A DNA stretch of 12,371 nucleotides from Lachnospiraceae bacterium (GTDB lineage: Bacteria > Bacillota > Clostridia > Lachnospirales > Lachnospiraceae). The translations under genes and the position numbers were made by a program. The notes beneath the pieces were generated by a model. That model did not search any database, was not told the origin of the DNA, and saw nothing but the letters and a program-made list of their open reading frames with translations. Location: NCBI GenBank assembly GCA_017420605.1, contig JAFOIS010000229.1, positions 1 through 12,371 of the forward strand, written 5' to 3'. Of this stretch, positions 1 to 6,628 are shown piece by piece (positions within the stretch are counted from its first letter, which is position 1; every line of letters begins with the position of its first letter).

Positions 1-3000
1 GAAGCATCCATGCCGGAGGATCCGCCCATGGCAGCCATCATCGACGAAGCGCCGCCGCTGTAGCCGGAGGCCGGGATCTCAAGATCAAGGAGGTTTTCTT
101 TCGTGAGCGGATCGGTCTCGTCACGGATGACGACGTCCATGGACACCCCGTCCACGGTGACCGTCGTCGACGTCACCTGGGTATTCAGCCGCTGCTGGAT
201 CGCCATATAGATCTGCGCGACCGTAAGCCCTTCCGCCATGGCCTTGTCCTTGTCGATCACAAGGTGCAGGACCTTATCGCCCTCTTCGATACCGTTGCTG
301 ATATTGCCGAAGCCCGTGATCTCTCCGACGATGCCCTGAAGGTCTTCGCTGATCTCCTTCAGTTTGTCCACGTCGTCGCCGTAGATCTCGATGGAAAGTC
401 CGGAGCCGAGATACGACGTGATCTCACCCATCGCGCTCGTCGTGACACTGACGGTACAGTCGATGTCTTTCACGGCTTCCCGGATATCCGCGCTGATCCG
501 CTCCACAAAATCGCTTTCGGCATCTTCGGGGATCGTCACAAAACACACGTAGCGGCCAAAGCCCGATCCGCCGGAAGACGTGCCCGCCATACCGGAAGTG
601 AGAAGGCTCGCGGAGCTCCCCTGGTCCATCATACCGACTTCCAGGATCCCGTCCACCGTCATCACGGCGTTCATGACCTCATCGGCCCGGGCATAGGATT
701 CCTCGCGGGTGAGGCCTTCGGGCGTCGTGACGTCGACTTCGATATTGTTCGATACGATGTTCGGGATCATGACGATGCCGGTGCGCAGCAGCTGCCAGAC
801 GGACACCGCAAGCAGCGCCACCGCAAGAAGGAGAGGCACGGCCTTGACGCGGAGGCAGAAGCGCAGGATCTTTTCATAAAATGCAAGGACCGCTTCGAAC
901 GCTTTGCTCTTCTTCGGTTTGAGTTTTTTCAGGATCGTGCTCGCCGAAGCCGGAATGACCGTGATGGACACGACCAGGGATGCCGCGAGGCAGAAGGTGA
1001 TGGAGAGCGCCATCGGCACGAGCAGCTCATTGACCATGCCGGTCGTGAAGACCATCGGCAGGAAGACGCAGATCGTCGTCAGCGTGGACGAGACGATCGC
1101 GCCGGTCACCTGCTTCGCGCCCTGGACAGAGGCCTGCGGCGCCGCCATTCCCCGGCCGCGGAGCCGGAAAATGTTCTCCATGACGACGATCGAGTTGTCG
1201 ACCAGCATGCCGACGCCGAGCGCAAGGCCCGACAGCGTCATCATGTTGAGCGACAGCTTGCAAAAATACATGAGCACGATCGTGACCATGACGGACAGCG
1301 GCATGCCCAGCGCAACGAGGAACGTCGGACGGATATCCCGAAGAAAGATCGCGAGGATCAGGATCGCCAGAAGGCCGCCGAGGACCATGCTCTCGACGAT
1401 GTTGTCGACGATCAGCGTGATATAGGTGCCCTGGTCGACCAGAACGACCGTATCAAGTCCCGGATAGTCCTCTTCGAGCTGGGAAAGCGCCTTATTGCAG
1501 CCGCGGGATACTTCGTTCGTGCCCGCAGTGGAACTTTTATAGACGCACATCAGGACCGACGGCTTGCCGTTGAGACGCGTATAGCTGAGGCCCGCGTTGT
1601 CGATCACCGTGATCTGCGCCACGTCGGACAGGCGCACGACGCCGACGCCGTCGATCTCGCACAGAAGCGCGTCCGCGATGTTCTCGGGCGTTTCGAACTC
1701 GTCGCCGACCTTAAGGAGCCAGGCATTGTCTTCTTCATCGTCGATATATCCGGCCGGCATGGAAAAGTTCTGAGCATAGATCATGCCGGACAGCGTGGAG
1801 ATCGAAAGCAGGGAATCGAGGTTCGCGTTCGCAAGCGCCTGCGACTTTGCGCCGTCATACTGCGCCTTCGCCTGCGCCAGCTGCGTCTCCGCGTCCGAAA
1901 GCTGCCTTGCGGCTTCCGAGAAACCGAGCGCCGCCATCAGCTGCGCCTGCGTCAGCGTTCCGAACGCGGTCTCCGCCGTCGCGAGGATCGACGGGATCTG
2001 GTCGATCCCGCTGCTAAGCGACGTCATCGCGGTACTGAGTCCGCCCTCCATCTGCGAAGCTCCCTCCGGGGAGATCGCGCGCAGTTTTTCGATCGCCGCC
2101 TGCAGACGGACGAGCGCCGCGCGGATACGTCCGGCCAGCCGCAGCATATCCTCAAAGGAAGTGCCGGCGTTCGCCGCCGCGTCCCGAAGCTCGTCGATGA
2201 TCGCCTGGAACTCTTCTCTGAGCTCCTCGATGCGCCGCGCAAAATCGTCACCGCCCGGCGCGGGAGACGGTTCCCCGGTCGGAGAAGGTTCCCCTGTGGG
2301 AGACGGCTCCCCGGTCGGAGATGGTCCTCCTGTCGGAGAAGGCTCCTCCGAAGGAGACGGTTCTCCGGTCGGAGACGGCTCACCCGAAGGAGACGGTTCT
2401 CCGGTCGGAGACGGCTCTTCGCCCGGAGAAGGCTCACCCGTAGGAGAAGGTTCCTCCGTCGGAGAAGGCTCTTCTCCCGGCGCCGGATCTCCGGCCGGAT
2501 CCGGATCGTTTTCCTCCGTATCCTGCGCGCCCCCTTCCCCGGTCTGCGGAGACGGAAGCGCCGTGCGCGGCGTCACGATGGTCGCCATTTCCTGCGCGGC
2601 ATCTCCGATCTCCCTTCCCGCCGCGGAGATCTCGTCAAAGATCCCCATCAGGCTTTCCATACGGTTTGCCAGATCATTGATCCTTGCCTTCAGCTGCGGA
2701 AGCATGCGGGACACTTCGCTCCGGATCGTGCCGAAAATGGAACCCGAGAGCGTCGAACCGAAGGACGCTTCCTGCTCCGCAAGAAGTTCCCTGCCGTCCG
2801 CTACCGCCTTCTCCGCGTCGTCCAGCTGTTTTTTCGCGTCCGCCAGGGCGGAATTTACTTTCATCAGGATCCGGTCGTTGACGTCGTCGATCTTGCCCTG
2901 GTCGAGACTCACCTCGATCGTTTTTTCCACAAGGCCGATGTCGCTGACGTTCGCGACGCCGCTCTGCCGTTCCATATAAGGCGTCACGCGGTCGCGCACG

Positions 3001-3461
3001 AAATCGGACAGTTCGTACATATCCATGTCTTCATGACTGACCGCGACGTACATAGTCGCCATCATATCCATGGAAAGACGCATCATCTGGGGATTGCCGA
3101 CGCCGTCCGGGAAATTTCCCCGGACCTGGTCGAGCGCATTGGAAATATCGATGCCGGCGCTGTCCATGTTCGTGCCGTCCTGGAATTCGAGCTGGACCAT
3201 GGAAAAGTTTTCCGCGTTGACGGAATAGACGTTTTTCACGCCCTGCACGGTGCCGAGGGCACGTTCAAGGGGCTCCGAGACCTGGGCCTCCACGCGTTCG
3301 GGAGAAGCGCCGGGATAGGTCGTGATGACCAGTACGAAAGGAACGCTCACCGGCGGAAGAAGGTCCGTCGTAAGCCGCATGATCGAGACCACGCCAAGAG
3401 CGATCGCGATGACGACCGCGACCAGAACGGTAAATGGTTTCCTGACACTGTATCTCGACAT
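1..3461 (-). CDS. RND-family efflux transporter (HAE1/AcrB/SwrC-like), 3'-truncated by the window edge
   Basis: Proton-driven inner-membrane efflux pump of the RND superfamily; 1153 residues are visible and the last membrane helices lie beyond base 1. Seen in order: TM1 (about 12-29), first porter region from about 40, TM2-TM6 (about 685-842), TM7 (about 873-891), then the second porter half. The TM4 signature GMLVDNSIVVMEN (751-763) keeps the proton-relay Asp755; the second Asp of AcrB is Asn756, which is common in Firmicutes homologues. Residues about 190-550 are an insertion inside the first porter half: predicted helical arms (about 190-295 and 405-545) around a Pro-rich hexapeptide repeat. 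The porter fold resumes at NFSMPAGYI (565-573). A Gly/Ser/Met-rich loop sits at 1131-1153. ATG 3461 is chosen because MSRYSVRKPFTV matches the usual family N terminus; the RBS is poor (AGGGGA about 18 nt away). Upstream GTG 3503 is too close to the predicted transcription start. The family is certain; the substrate is unknown. Confidence 0.95.
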   Translation of the reverse strand, partial: MSRYSVRKPFTVLVAVVIAIALGVVSIMRLTTDLLPPVSVPFVLVITTYPGASPERVEAQVSEPLERALGTVQGVKNVYSVNAENFSMVQLEFQDGTNMDSAGIDISNALDQVRGNFPDGVGNPQMMRLSMDMMATMYVAVSHEDMDMYELSDFVRDRVTPYMERQSGVANVSDIGLVEKTIEVSLDQGKIDDVNDRILMKVNSALADAKKQLDDAEKAVADGRELLAEQEASFGSTLSGSIFGTIRSEVSRMLPQLKARINDLANRMESLMGIFDEISAAGREIGDAAQEMATIVTPRTALPSPQTGEGGAQDTEENDPDPAGDPAPGEEPSPTEEPSPTGEPSPGEEPSPTGEPSPSGEPSPTGEPSPSEEPSPTGGPSPTGEPSPTGEPSPTGEPSPAPGGDDFARRIEELREEFQAIIDELRDAAANAGTSFEDMLRLAGRIRAALVRLQAAIEKLRAISPEGASQMEGGLSTAMTSLSSGIDQIPSILATAETAFGTLTQAQLMAALGFSEAARQLSDAETQLAQAKAQYDGAKSQALANANLDSLLSISTLSGMIYAQNFSMPAGYIDDEEDNAWLLKVGDEFETPENIADALLCEIDGVGVVRLSDVAQITVIDNAGLSYTRLNGKPSVLMCVYKSSTAGTNEVSRGCNKALSQLEEDYPGLDTVVLVDQGTYITLIVDNIVESMVLGGLLAILILAIFLRDIRPTFLVALGMPLSVMVTIVLMYFCKLSLNMMTLSGLALGVGMLVDNSIVVMENIFRLRGRGMAAPQASVQGAKQVTGAIVSSTLTTICVFLPMVFTTGMVNELLVPMALSITFCLAASLVVSITVIPASASTILKKLKPKKSKAFEAVLAFYEKILRFCLRVKAVPLLLAVALLAVSVWQLLRTGIVMIPNIVSNNIEVDVTTPEGLTREESYARADEVMNAVMTVDGILEVGMMDQGSSASLLTSGMAGTSSGGSGFGRYVCFVTIPEDAESDFVERISADIREAVKDIDCTVSVTTSAMGEITSYLGSGLSIEIYGDDVDKLKEISEDLQGIVGEITGFGNISNGIEEGDKVLHLVIDKDKAMAEGLTVAQIYMAIQQRLNTQVTSTTVTVDGVSMDVVIRDETDPLTKENLLDLEIPASGYSGGASSMMAAMGGSSGMDA
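2262..2477 (-). repeat. 12 x 18-bp in-frame tandem repeat encoding hexapeptides (T/S/G)-(G/E)-(E/G)-P-S-P
   Basis: Twelve uninterrupted 18-bp units in the RND gene encode residues 329-400. The units read GEEPSP, TEEPSP, TGEPSP, GEEPSP, TGEPSP, SGEPSP, TGEPSP, SEEPSP, TGGPSP and then TGEPSP three times. Every unit ends in PSP and no length change is seen. Such Pro/Glu-rich repeats form extended, flexible, acidic spacers in Gram-positive surface proteins. Here the array links the two helical arms of the inserted domain. It lies within the coding frame and is not a CRISPR or intergenic array. Confidence 0.95.
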
Positions 3462-3511
3462 TCGGTAAAAACGCGCAGTTCCCCTGCGCCGCGGGCAATG
3501 CACACTACAGC

Positions 3512-3540
3512 ATTGTAACTATACCCAATCGACGGTGCAA
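3512..3540 (-). promoter_or_regulatory. Sigma-A-type promoter for the RND gene
   Basis: Read on the minus strand, TTGCAC (3540-3535) is followed after exactly 17 bp by TACAAT (3517-3512). Each box matches the vegetative consensus at four or five of six positions. The predicted transcription start is near 3505, which leaves a leader of about 44 nt before ATG 3461. It lies just beyond the terminator of the upstream operon, so the pump is probably its own transcription unit. Confidence 0.75.
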
Positions 3541-3618
3541 AAGCAACGAAGGTGAACGCATTTCATAAAGATTTCAGAATTTGCGGCACATTCCCGCGTA
3601 AGAGATGCCGTTCCGCAT

Positions 3619-3646
3619 AAAAAAGGCCGGCGCGCGGGGCGCCGGC
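3619..3646 (-). terminator. Rho-independent terminator of the NagB-like operon
   Basis: On the minus strand the transcript would form a perfect 8-bp GC stem (GCCGGCGC/GCGCCGGC, arms 3646-3639 and 3633-3626) with a 5-nt loop, followed directly by C and six T (3624-3619). It begins about 40 nt after the stop codon at 3686. This is a canonical intrinsic terminator. Confidence 0.9.
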
Positions 3647-3685
3647 TGCTTTCGTTCCGCCGCTGTCATGCGGCGGTATCAGACT

Positions 3686-4627
3686 TTAAAACTCCACGAG
3701 ATCCATCGGGCGGATCGGTTCCGCCATCTTCTCGGAGACGTACATCGTGCCCTTCGAAAGCTGGAAGAGCGACGCCGGGACTTCCTTGCAGACCGGCCCG
3801 TACAGCTGGATACGGGAGATCATGCGTTCCCAGGAGGAGTACATGCCGGACCCCATGCAGAAGCCGAGGTCGTGCCGTTCGAGGTGTTCCCTTGCGTGCA
3901 TGACGTCGCGCGGCCCGATCGAGACGGAATAGCGCGGGGTGTGCCAGATATCGCCGTTCCTTCCGGTCGAGTTCTGCGCGACCGTCAGGCGCGTGTTGTC
4001 GACGAAGCCCGCCTTGCGCTCCATGAATTCCTCCAGGGTGTCCGCCGCAAAAGCGTTGATGCCCGGATCGATGAATGCCGTATGGCCGACCCAGCCGGTC
4101 GCGGAAATGATCAGGTCCGCGCCGCCGCCGCCGACTTCGTCGATGAGATCCGAATAATACGGCAGGTTCTCGTTCGTATAGTAATGGATCTGCGAAAGCT
4201 TCGGACGCAGGTCTTCGCGGAAGCTTAAATAGAACTCGCGCAGGAAATGTCCGCCGAGCGACGGGCCGTAGGTGATCGGCGCCACGTTGCCGTCCTCGTC
4301 CGCCCATTCATCCATGCAGAACGCGTGGATATTGCGGCCGCTGACGTTGAAAACGTTGCACATTTCCACAGCCGAAACGTAGACGTTTCTCCAGGAGTTC
4401 GGGAAGACGATGACGGTCTTCTTATCTTCCACGTCGGAGAGCCAGATCCGGTTGAAAAGCTCCGTCGCGATGGCGCTTTCCGGATGCGGGACGACGCGGA
4501 TGGAGTACCCGTTCTCATTGGTGATCTCCATCTCTTCGCGGCGGATATTGCGGCAGCGTTCGAGGACCAGAGGATCCTTTACCGGAAACCAGTCCGGGAT
4601 CTCGAAATCAAATAAATTCCTGTTCAT
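3686..4627 (-). CDS. NagB-fold (glucosamine-6-phosphate deaminase/isomerase-like) protein, second gene of a tandem pair
   Basis: 313 residues, resembling the NagB/sugar-phosphate isomerase superfamily, whose members open and deaminate glucosamine-6-phosphate in the cytoplasm. FCMDEW (103-108) aligns with the NagB catalytic-Asp motif (E. coli MDEY, Asp72). GWVGHTAFIDPG (178-189) aligns with GNDGHIAFNEP and keeps the catalytic His (His181), but Val179 or Val180 stands where Asp141 is expected and Asp187 replaces Glu148. TPRYSVSIGPRDVM (230-243) matches the conserved 'Y-x-L-T-V-G' strand. The phosphate-binding GSTP loop of NagB is absent: VIVFPNSW stands in its place. ATG 4627 is set by AAGGAGG 8 nt upstream, inside the end of the preceding gene; one base separates the two genes, so translation is probably coupled. 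The fold is fairly sure. Deaminase activity on the standard substrate is doubtful, and a lactonase-like or other sugar-phosphate role is possible. Confidence 0.85.
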   Translation of the reverse strand: MNRNLFDFEIPDWFPVKDPLVLERCRNIRREEMEITNENGYSIRVVPHPESAIATELFNRIWLSDVEDKKTVIVFPNSWRNVYVSAVEMCNVFNVSGRNIHAFCMDEWADEDGNVAPITYGPSLGGHFLREFYLSFREDLRPKLSQIHYYTNENLPYYSDLIDEVGGGGADLIISATGWVGHTAFIDPGINAFAADTLEEFMERKAGFVDNTRLTVAQNSTGRNGDIWHTPRYSVSIGPRDVMHAREHLERHDLGFCMGSGMYSSWERMISRIQLYGPVCKEVPASLFQLSKGTMYVSEKMAEPIRPMDLVEF

Positions 4628-4628
4628 T

Positions 4629-5612
4629 TCACGCTCCTCCTTCCGCTTTTCTGATCGCTTCGATCTTTTCGCCGAGCCAGTCTTCGTCGCCGCCGTAATT
4701 CGTCGGTGCCGACACGGTCGCCGATACATAGCAGGTGCCCGGGAAGAGCCGGAGGATCGAGCCCGGATTTCTCGGATCGATCGGGCCGTACATCGCCAGC
4801 TGGAGGCACGGCTTCTGCAGGTTGTTCGCCCCGTTCGCGGAGGTAAGGAAGTTGAAGCACAGATTCAGCTTTGCCGCCTTAAGATCCTTCGGTCCGATCG
4901 TGACCGTGCACGGCGGGACGTTCGAGATATCGCCGGAGCAGCCGAACATGCCGCGCAGGGAATCAAGGCAGAGCTGCTCCATCATCGGCGTCACATGCGC
5001 CGAGCCCTTGGACAGCAGTTCTTCGACGGTCTTAGACGCGAAGCTTTCGGCATCGATATTGCGGATGCCGGTCCAGCTCATTTCCGAATAGATAACGTCC
5101 GCGCCGCCCGCTTCGGCGATCAGGTCGGAATACGTATCGACATTGTCCTTTGTCCAGAAATGGATCTGTTCCATCGGCATGCGCAGCGCCGGATCGATCT
5201 TTTCATAGAAATACTTCATCCACTGGCCGCTGCGGCTGTACGGGCTCTCATACGGGGCGACCTCGCCCTTTTTGTTCGCGTACTCATCGAAGAAGAAGAC
5301 TTCGACGTTCCGGCAGCTTACGCGGAACTTGTTCAGGTTCTCGGCCACACTGCGGTAAACGCTGTTTTCCGGAGAAGGCAGCACAACGACGAACTTTTTG
5401 TCTTCGACATCCGACATCCGGATGCGCTGGAAGAGATCGACCGCGAAATAGTTCCTCGCGTCGTAAACGCATTTCAGCTCAAATTCCGGATTCTCAAAGA
5501 TCCTGCCCTGGTTTGCGCGGATGTCCGTGAGCATGACGCGGTCGAGGACTTCCCGGTCCGCGAACGGCGTCCATGGCGCGGGCGCAAACCGCCAAGCGTT
5601 TACAAAAGCCAT
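4629..5612 (-). CDS. NagB-fold paralogue with degraded active site, first gene of the tandem pair
   Basis: 327 residues, clearly a paralogue of the next gene. Shared landmarks are RIRMSDVEDKK (63-73, against RIWLSDVEDKK), a FFFDEYANKKGEVAP block (106-120, against FCMDEWADEDGNVAP), YSDLI (161-165), SIGP/TIGP and YGP. The DEY motif (109-111) keeps the NagB catalytic Asp, but the GHTAF segment reads SWTGIRNIDAES (179-190), so the catalytic His is lost, and the loop equivalent to the phosphate site is LPSPENS. This suggests a regulatory or scaffold partner, or a changed chemistry, rather than a normal glucosamine-6-phosphate deaminase. ATG 5612 is preferred over the in-frame TTG 5618 because AAGGAGG lies 8 nt before the ATG. 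A strong promoter sits about 100 nt upstream. The family call rests on the paralogue and on fold-level motifs; the function is inferred. Confidence 0.8.
   Translation of the reverse strand: MAFVNAWRFAPAPWTPFADREVLDRVMLTDIRANQGRIFENPEFELKCVYDARNYFAVDLFQRIRMSDVEDKKFVVVLPSPENSVYRSVAENLNKFRVSCRNVEVFFFDEYANKKGEVAPYESPYSRSGQWMKYFYEKIDPALRMPMEQIHFWTKDNVDTYSDLIAEAGGADVIYSEMSWTGIRNIDAESFASKTVEELLSKGSAHVTPMMEQLCLDSLRGMFGCSGDISNVPPCTVTIGPKDLKAAKLNLCFNFLTSANGANNLQKPCLQLAMYGPIDPRNPGSILRLFPGTCYVSATVSAPTNYGGDEDWLGEKIEAIRKAEGGA
4636..4642 (-). promoter_or_regulatory. Ribosome binding site of the second NagB-like gene
   Basis: AAGGAGG is 8 nt upstream of ATG 4627 and lies within the last codons of the preceding gene. 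It decides the start: longer in-frame extensions into the upstream gene have no comparable signal. Confidence 0.85.
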
Positions 5613-5620
5613 ACACAATT

Positions 5621-5627
5621 CCTCCTT
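5621..5627 (-). promoter_or_regulatory. Ribosome binding site of the first NagB-like gene
   Basis: AAGGAGG with 8-nt spacing to ATG 5612. The alternative TTG at 5618 would be only 2 nt away, so the ATG is the start. Confidence 0.85.
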
Positions 5628-5699
5628 TTTCGCTCGTTATCCCGCATCTTCGGTCCGGAAAGCCGGGCCGCGGATCCGGGGCGTTATCCTTACCGCAAA

Positions 5700-5736
5700 G
5701 CGCGGCGATACACCTTTTTTAAGTATACCGCCGCGC
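5700..5736 (-). promoter_or_regulatory. Imperfect palindrome over the -10/start site: candidate operator
   Basis: On the minus strand, GCGCGGCGGTATAC (5736-5723) and GTGTATCGCCGCGC (5713-5700) are inverted repeats, matching at 12 of 14 positions around a 9-nt centre. The first arm overlaps the -10 box and the second lies just after the predicted start (+2 to +16), an ideal place for a repressor. A transcript started at this promoter would lack the first arm, so the repeat would not form an RNA hairpin in it. Read-through RNA from the upstream channel gene could form the hairpin, but only CTTTG follows, a poor terminator. On the plus strand a T-rich run follows, but no plus-strand gene is present. 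Confidence 0.5.
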
Positions 5737-5750
5737 TCTTTTTCTGACAA
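5722..5750 (-). promoter_or_regulatory. Sigma-A promoter of the NagB-like operon
   Basis: TTGTCA (5750-5745), a 17-bp spacer and TATACT (5727-5722) on the minus strand, both close to consensus. The predicted start is near 5715, giving a leader of about 100 nt before ATG 5612. I recognise no riboswitch class in that leader. Confidence 0.85.
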
Positions 5751-5806
5751 TATGGTTTTGTTCCTTCCCGCATCCGGAATATCTTATCCGTTTCCGGAAA
5801 TAAGCC

Positions 5807-6577
5807 TTACTCGGCGTACGGCGCCTTGAGCTCGTGTTTTTCGAAGGCAAGCTTCAGGGCGCGGAGAATGATCCGGCGCGCGTCGTAGATGTTGCCTTCC
5901 GCCACGTTGGCGGTGATGAGGATGTACGTGTTGCAGTCGTCCATCTCGTCGACGCCCCGGTAGACGGGCGGTTCCGCGAAGACGGACGGATACTCCGAAG
6001 CAGCGGCGGAAAGCGCTTCCGCGACCGCGCCTTCGACCTTGGTGAGCGGATCCTCGTAATTGACCGGCACCGATACGACCGCCACCGATTTTTCCCTGGA
6101 AAGGTTAATGATCGACTCGATGGAGGAATTCCGGATGATATTGACGCTGCCGCCGGGATCTTTGATGCTGACGGTACGGATGCCGATCTGCGTCACTTCG
6201 CCGCGGAAGTCGTCCAGCGCGACGATATCGCCGACCTGGATGTCGTTGTCCATTATCAGGAAGATGCCGGCCAGGACGTCCGCAATGATCGACTCGGACC
6301 CGAGCCCGAGAACGATCCCGACGATCCCGGCGCCCACGAGGATCGAGGTCGTGTCGACGCCGATCTGGATCAGCGCCAGCACGATGCCGGCAAACCAGAT
6401 CAGGAAGAAGAGGATGCTCCCGATCATGCGGATGATCGTCCGCGCCCGGTGGTTCTTAAAGCCGATGCTGACCAGCTTTTTCACCAGGAATGCGACCGCC
6501 GCCGTGACGACGAGCACGATCAGCATCCGGACAACGCCGGGAATACCGCTTTCCGCAAAAACCGCAAGATATAACAT
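5807..6577 (-). CDS. Small-conductance mechanosensitive channel, MscS family
   Basis: 256 residues, close to the compact MscS form such as Bacillus YkuT (about 267). It opens under membrane tension to release solutes during osmotic downshock. Predicted TM1 is about 13-36, TM2 49-71 and TM3 77-110. TM3 carries the Gly/Ala-rich pore helix VGAGIVGIVLGLGSESIIAD (81-100), followed by the MscS beta-domain with VGDIVALDDFRGEV (115-128) and the 'N-S-x-I' segment near 150-153. The C-terminal alpha/beta part begins near 165 and ends without extra domains. ATG 6577 has GGGAGGAA nearby upstream. It is the last gene of the four-gene operon, 51 nt after the Cys-rich repeat protein gene and with no promoter seen between. 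No clear terminator follows; a short stem with a GAAA loop just after the stop has no T-run. Confidence 0.93.
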   Translation of the reverse strand: MLYLAVFAESGIPGVVRMLIVLVVTAAVAFLVKKLVSIGFKNHRARTIIRMIGSILFFLIWFAGIVLALIQIGVDTTSILVGAGIVGIVLGLGSESIIADVLAGIFLIMDNDIQVGDIVALDDFRGEVTQIGIRTVSIKDPGGSVNIIRNSSIESIINLSREKSVAVVSVPVNYEDPLTKVEGAVAEALSAAASEYPSVFAEPPVYRGVDEMDDCNTYILITANVAEGNIYDARRIILRALKLAFEKHELKAPYAE

Positions 6578-6608
6578 TTTCTGTTCCTCCCTTATCCTTT
6601 ATCTCTCT

Positions 6609-6622
6609 GCCGCCGGGGCGGC
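6609..6622 (-). other. Short intercistronic GC hairpin
   Basis: GCCGCCCCGGCGGC is a perfect inverted repeat (5-bp stem with 4-nt loop) 7 nt after the repeat-protein stop codon and about 16 nt before the RBS of the channel gene. No T-run follows, so it is not a good terminator. It could affect mRNA stability or be chance in GC-rich DNA. Confidence 0.3.
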
Positions 6623-6628
6623 TTACAT

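Noticed and set aside
2262..2477. Possible CRISPR-like array
   Set aside because: Units are contiguous 18-bp coding repeats without spacers, in frame with the RND gene.
3462..3503. GTG at 3503 as an alternative RND start
   Set aside because: It would place translation about 2 nt from the predicted transcription start and add an Arg-rich extension not typical of the family; ATG 3461 fits the family N terminus.
264..3518. Very long plus-strand open frame opposite the RND gene
   Set aside because: Its product is a monotonous Arg/His/Asp-rich sequence with no fold or motif. It is exactly antisense to a clearly real RND gene, and GC-rich codon bias explains the lack of stops.
5635..5689. Two copies of GGATAACG (minus strand, 5642-5635 and 5689-5682) in the leader of the NagB-like operon
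   Set aside because: Eight-base direct repeats 47 bp apart are too short to claim as a binding site, and the leader shows no riboswitch or ribozyme pattern I recognise.
5700..5736. Palindrome as the MscS terminator
   Set aside because: In the minus-strand RNA only CTTTG follows the hairpin, so termination would be weak. It was kept as an operator candidate instead.
4410..5747. Long plus-strand open frame opposite the NagB-like pair
   Set aside because: No recognisable domain and no RBS; it shadows two well-supported genes in GC-rich DNA.
5790..5806. Stem with GAAA loop right after the MscS stop as a terminator
   Set aside because: The stem is bulged and short, and no T-run follows.
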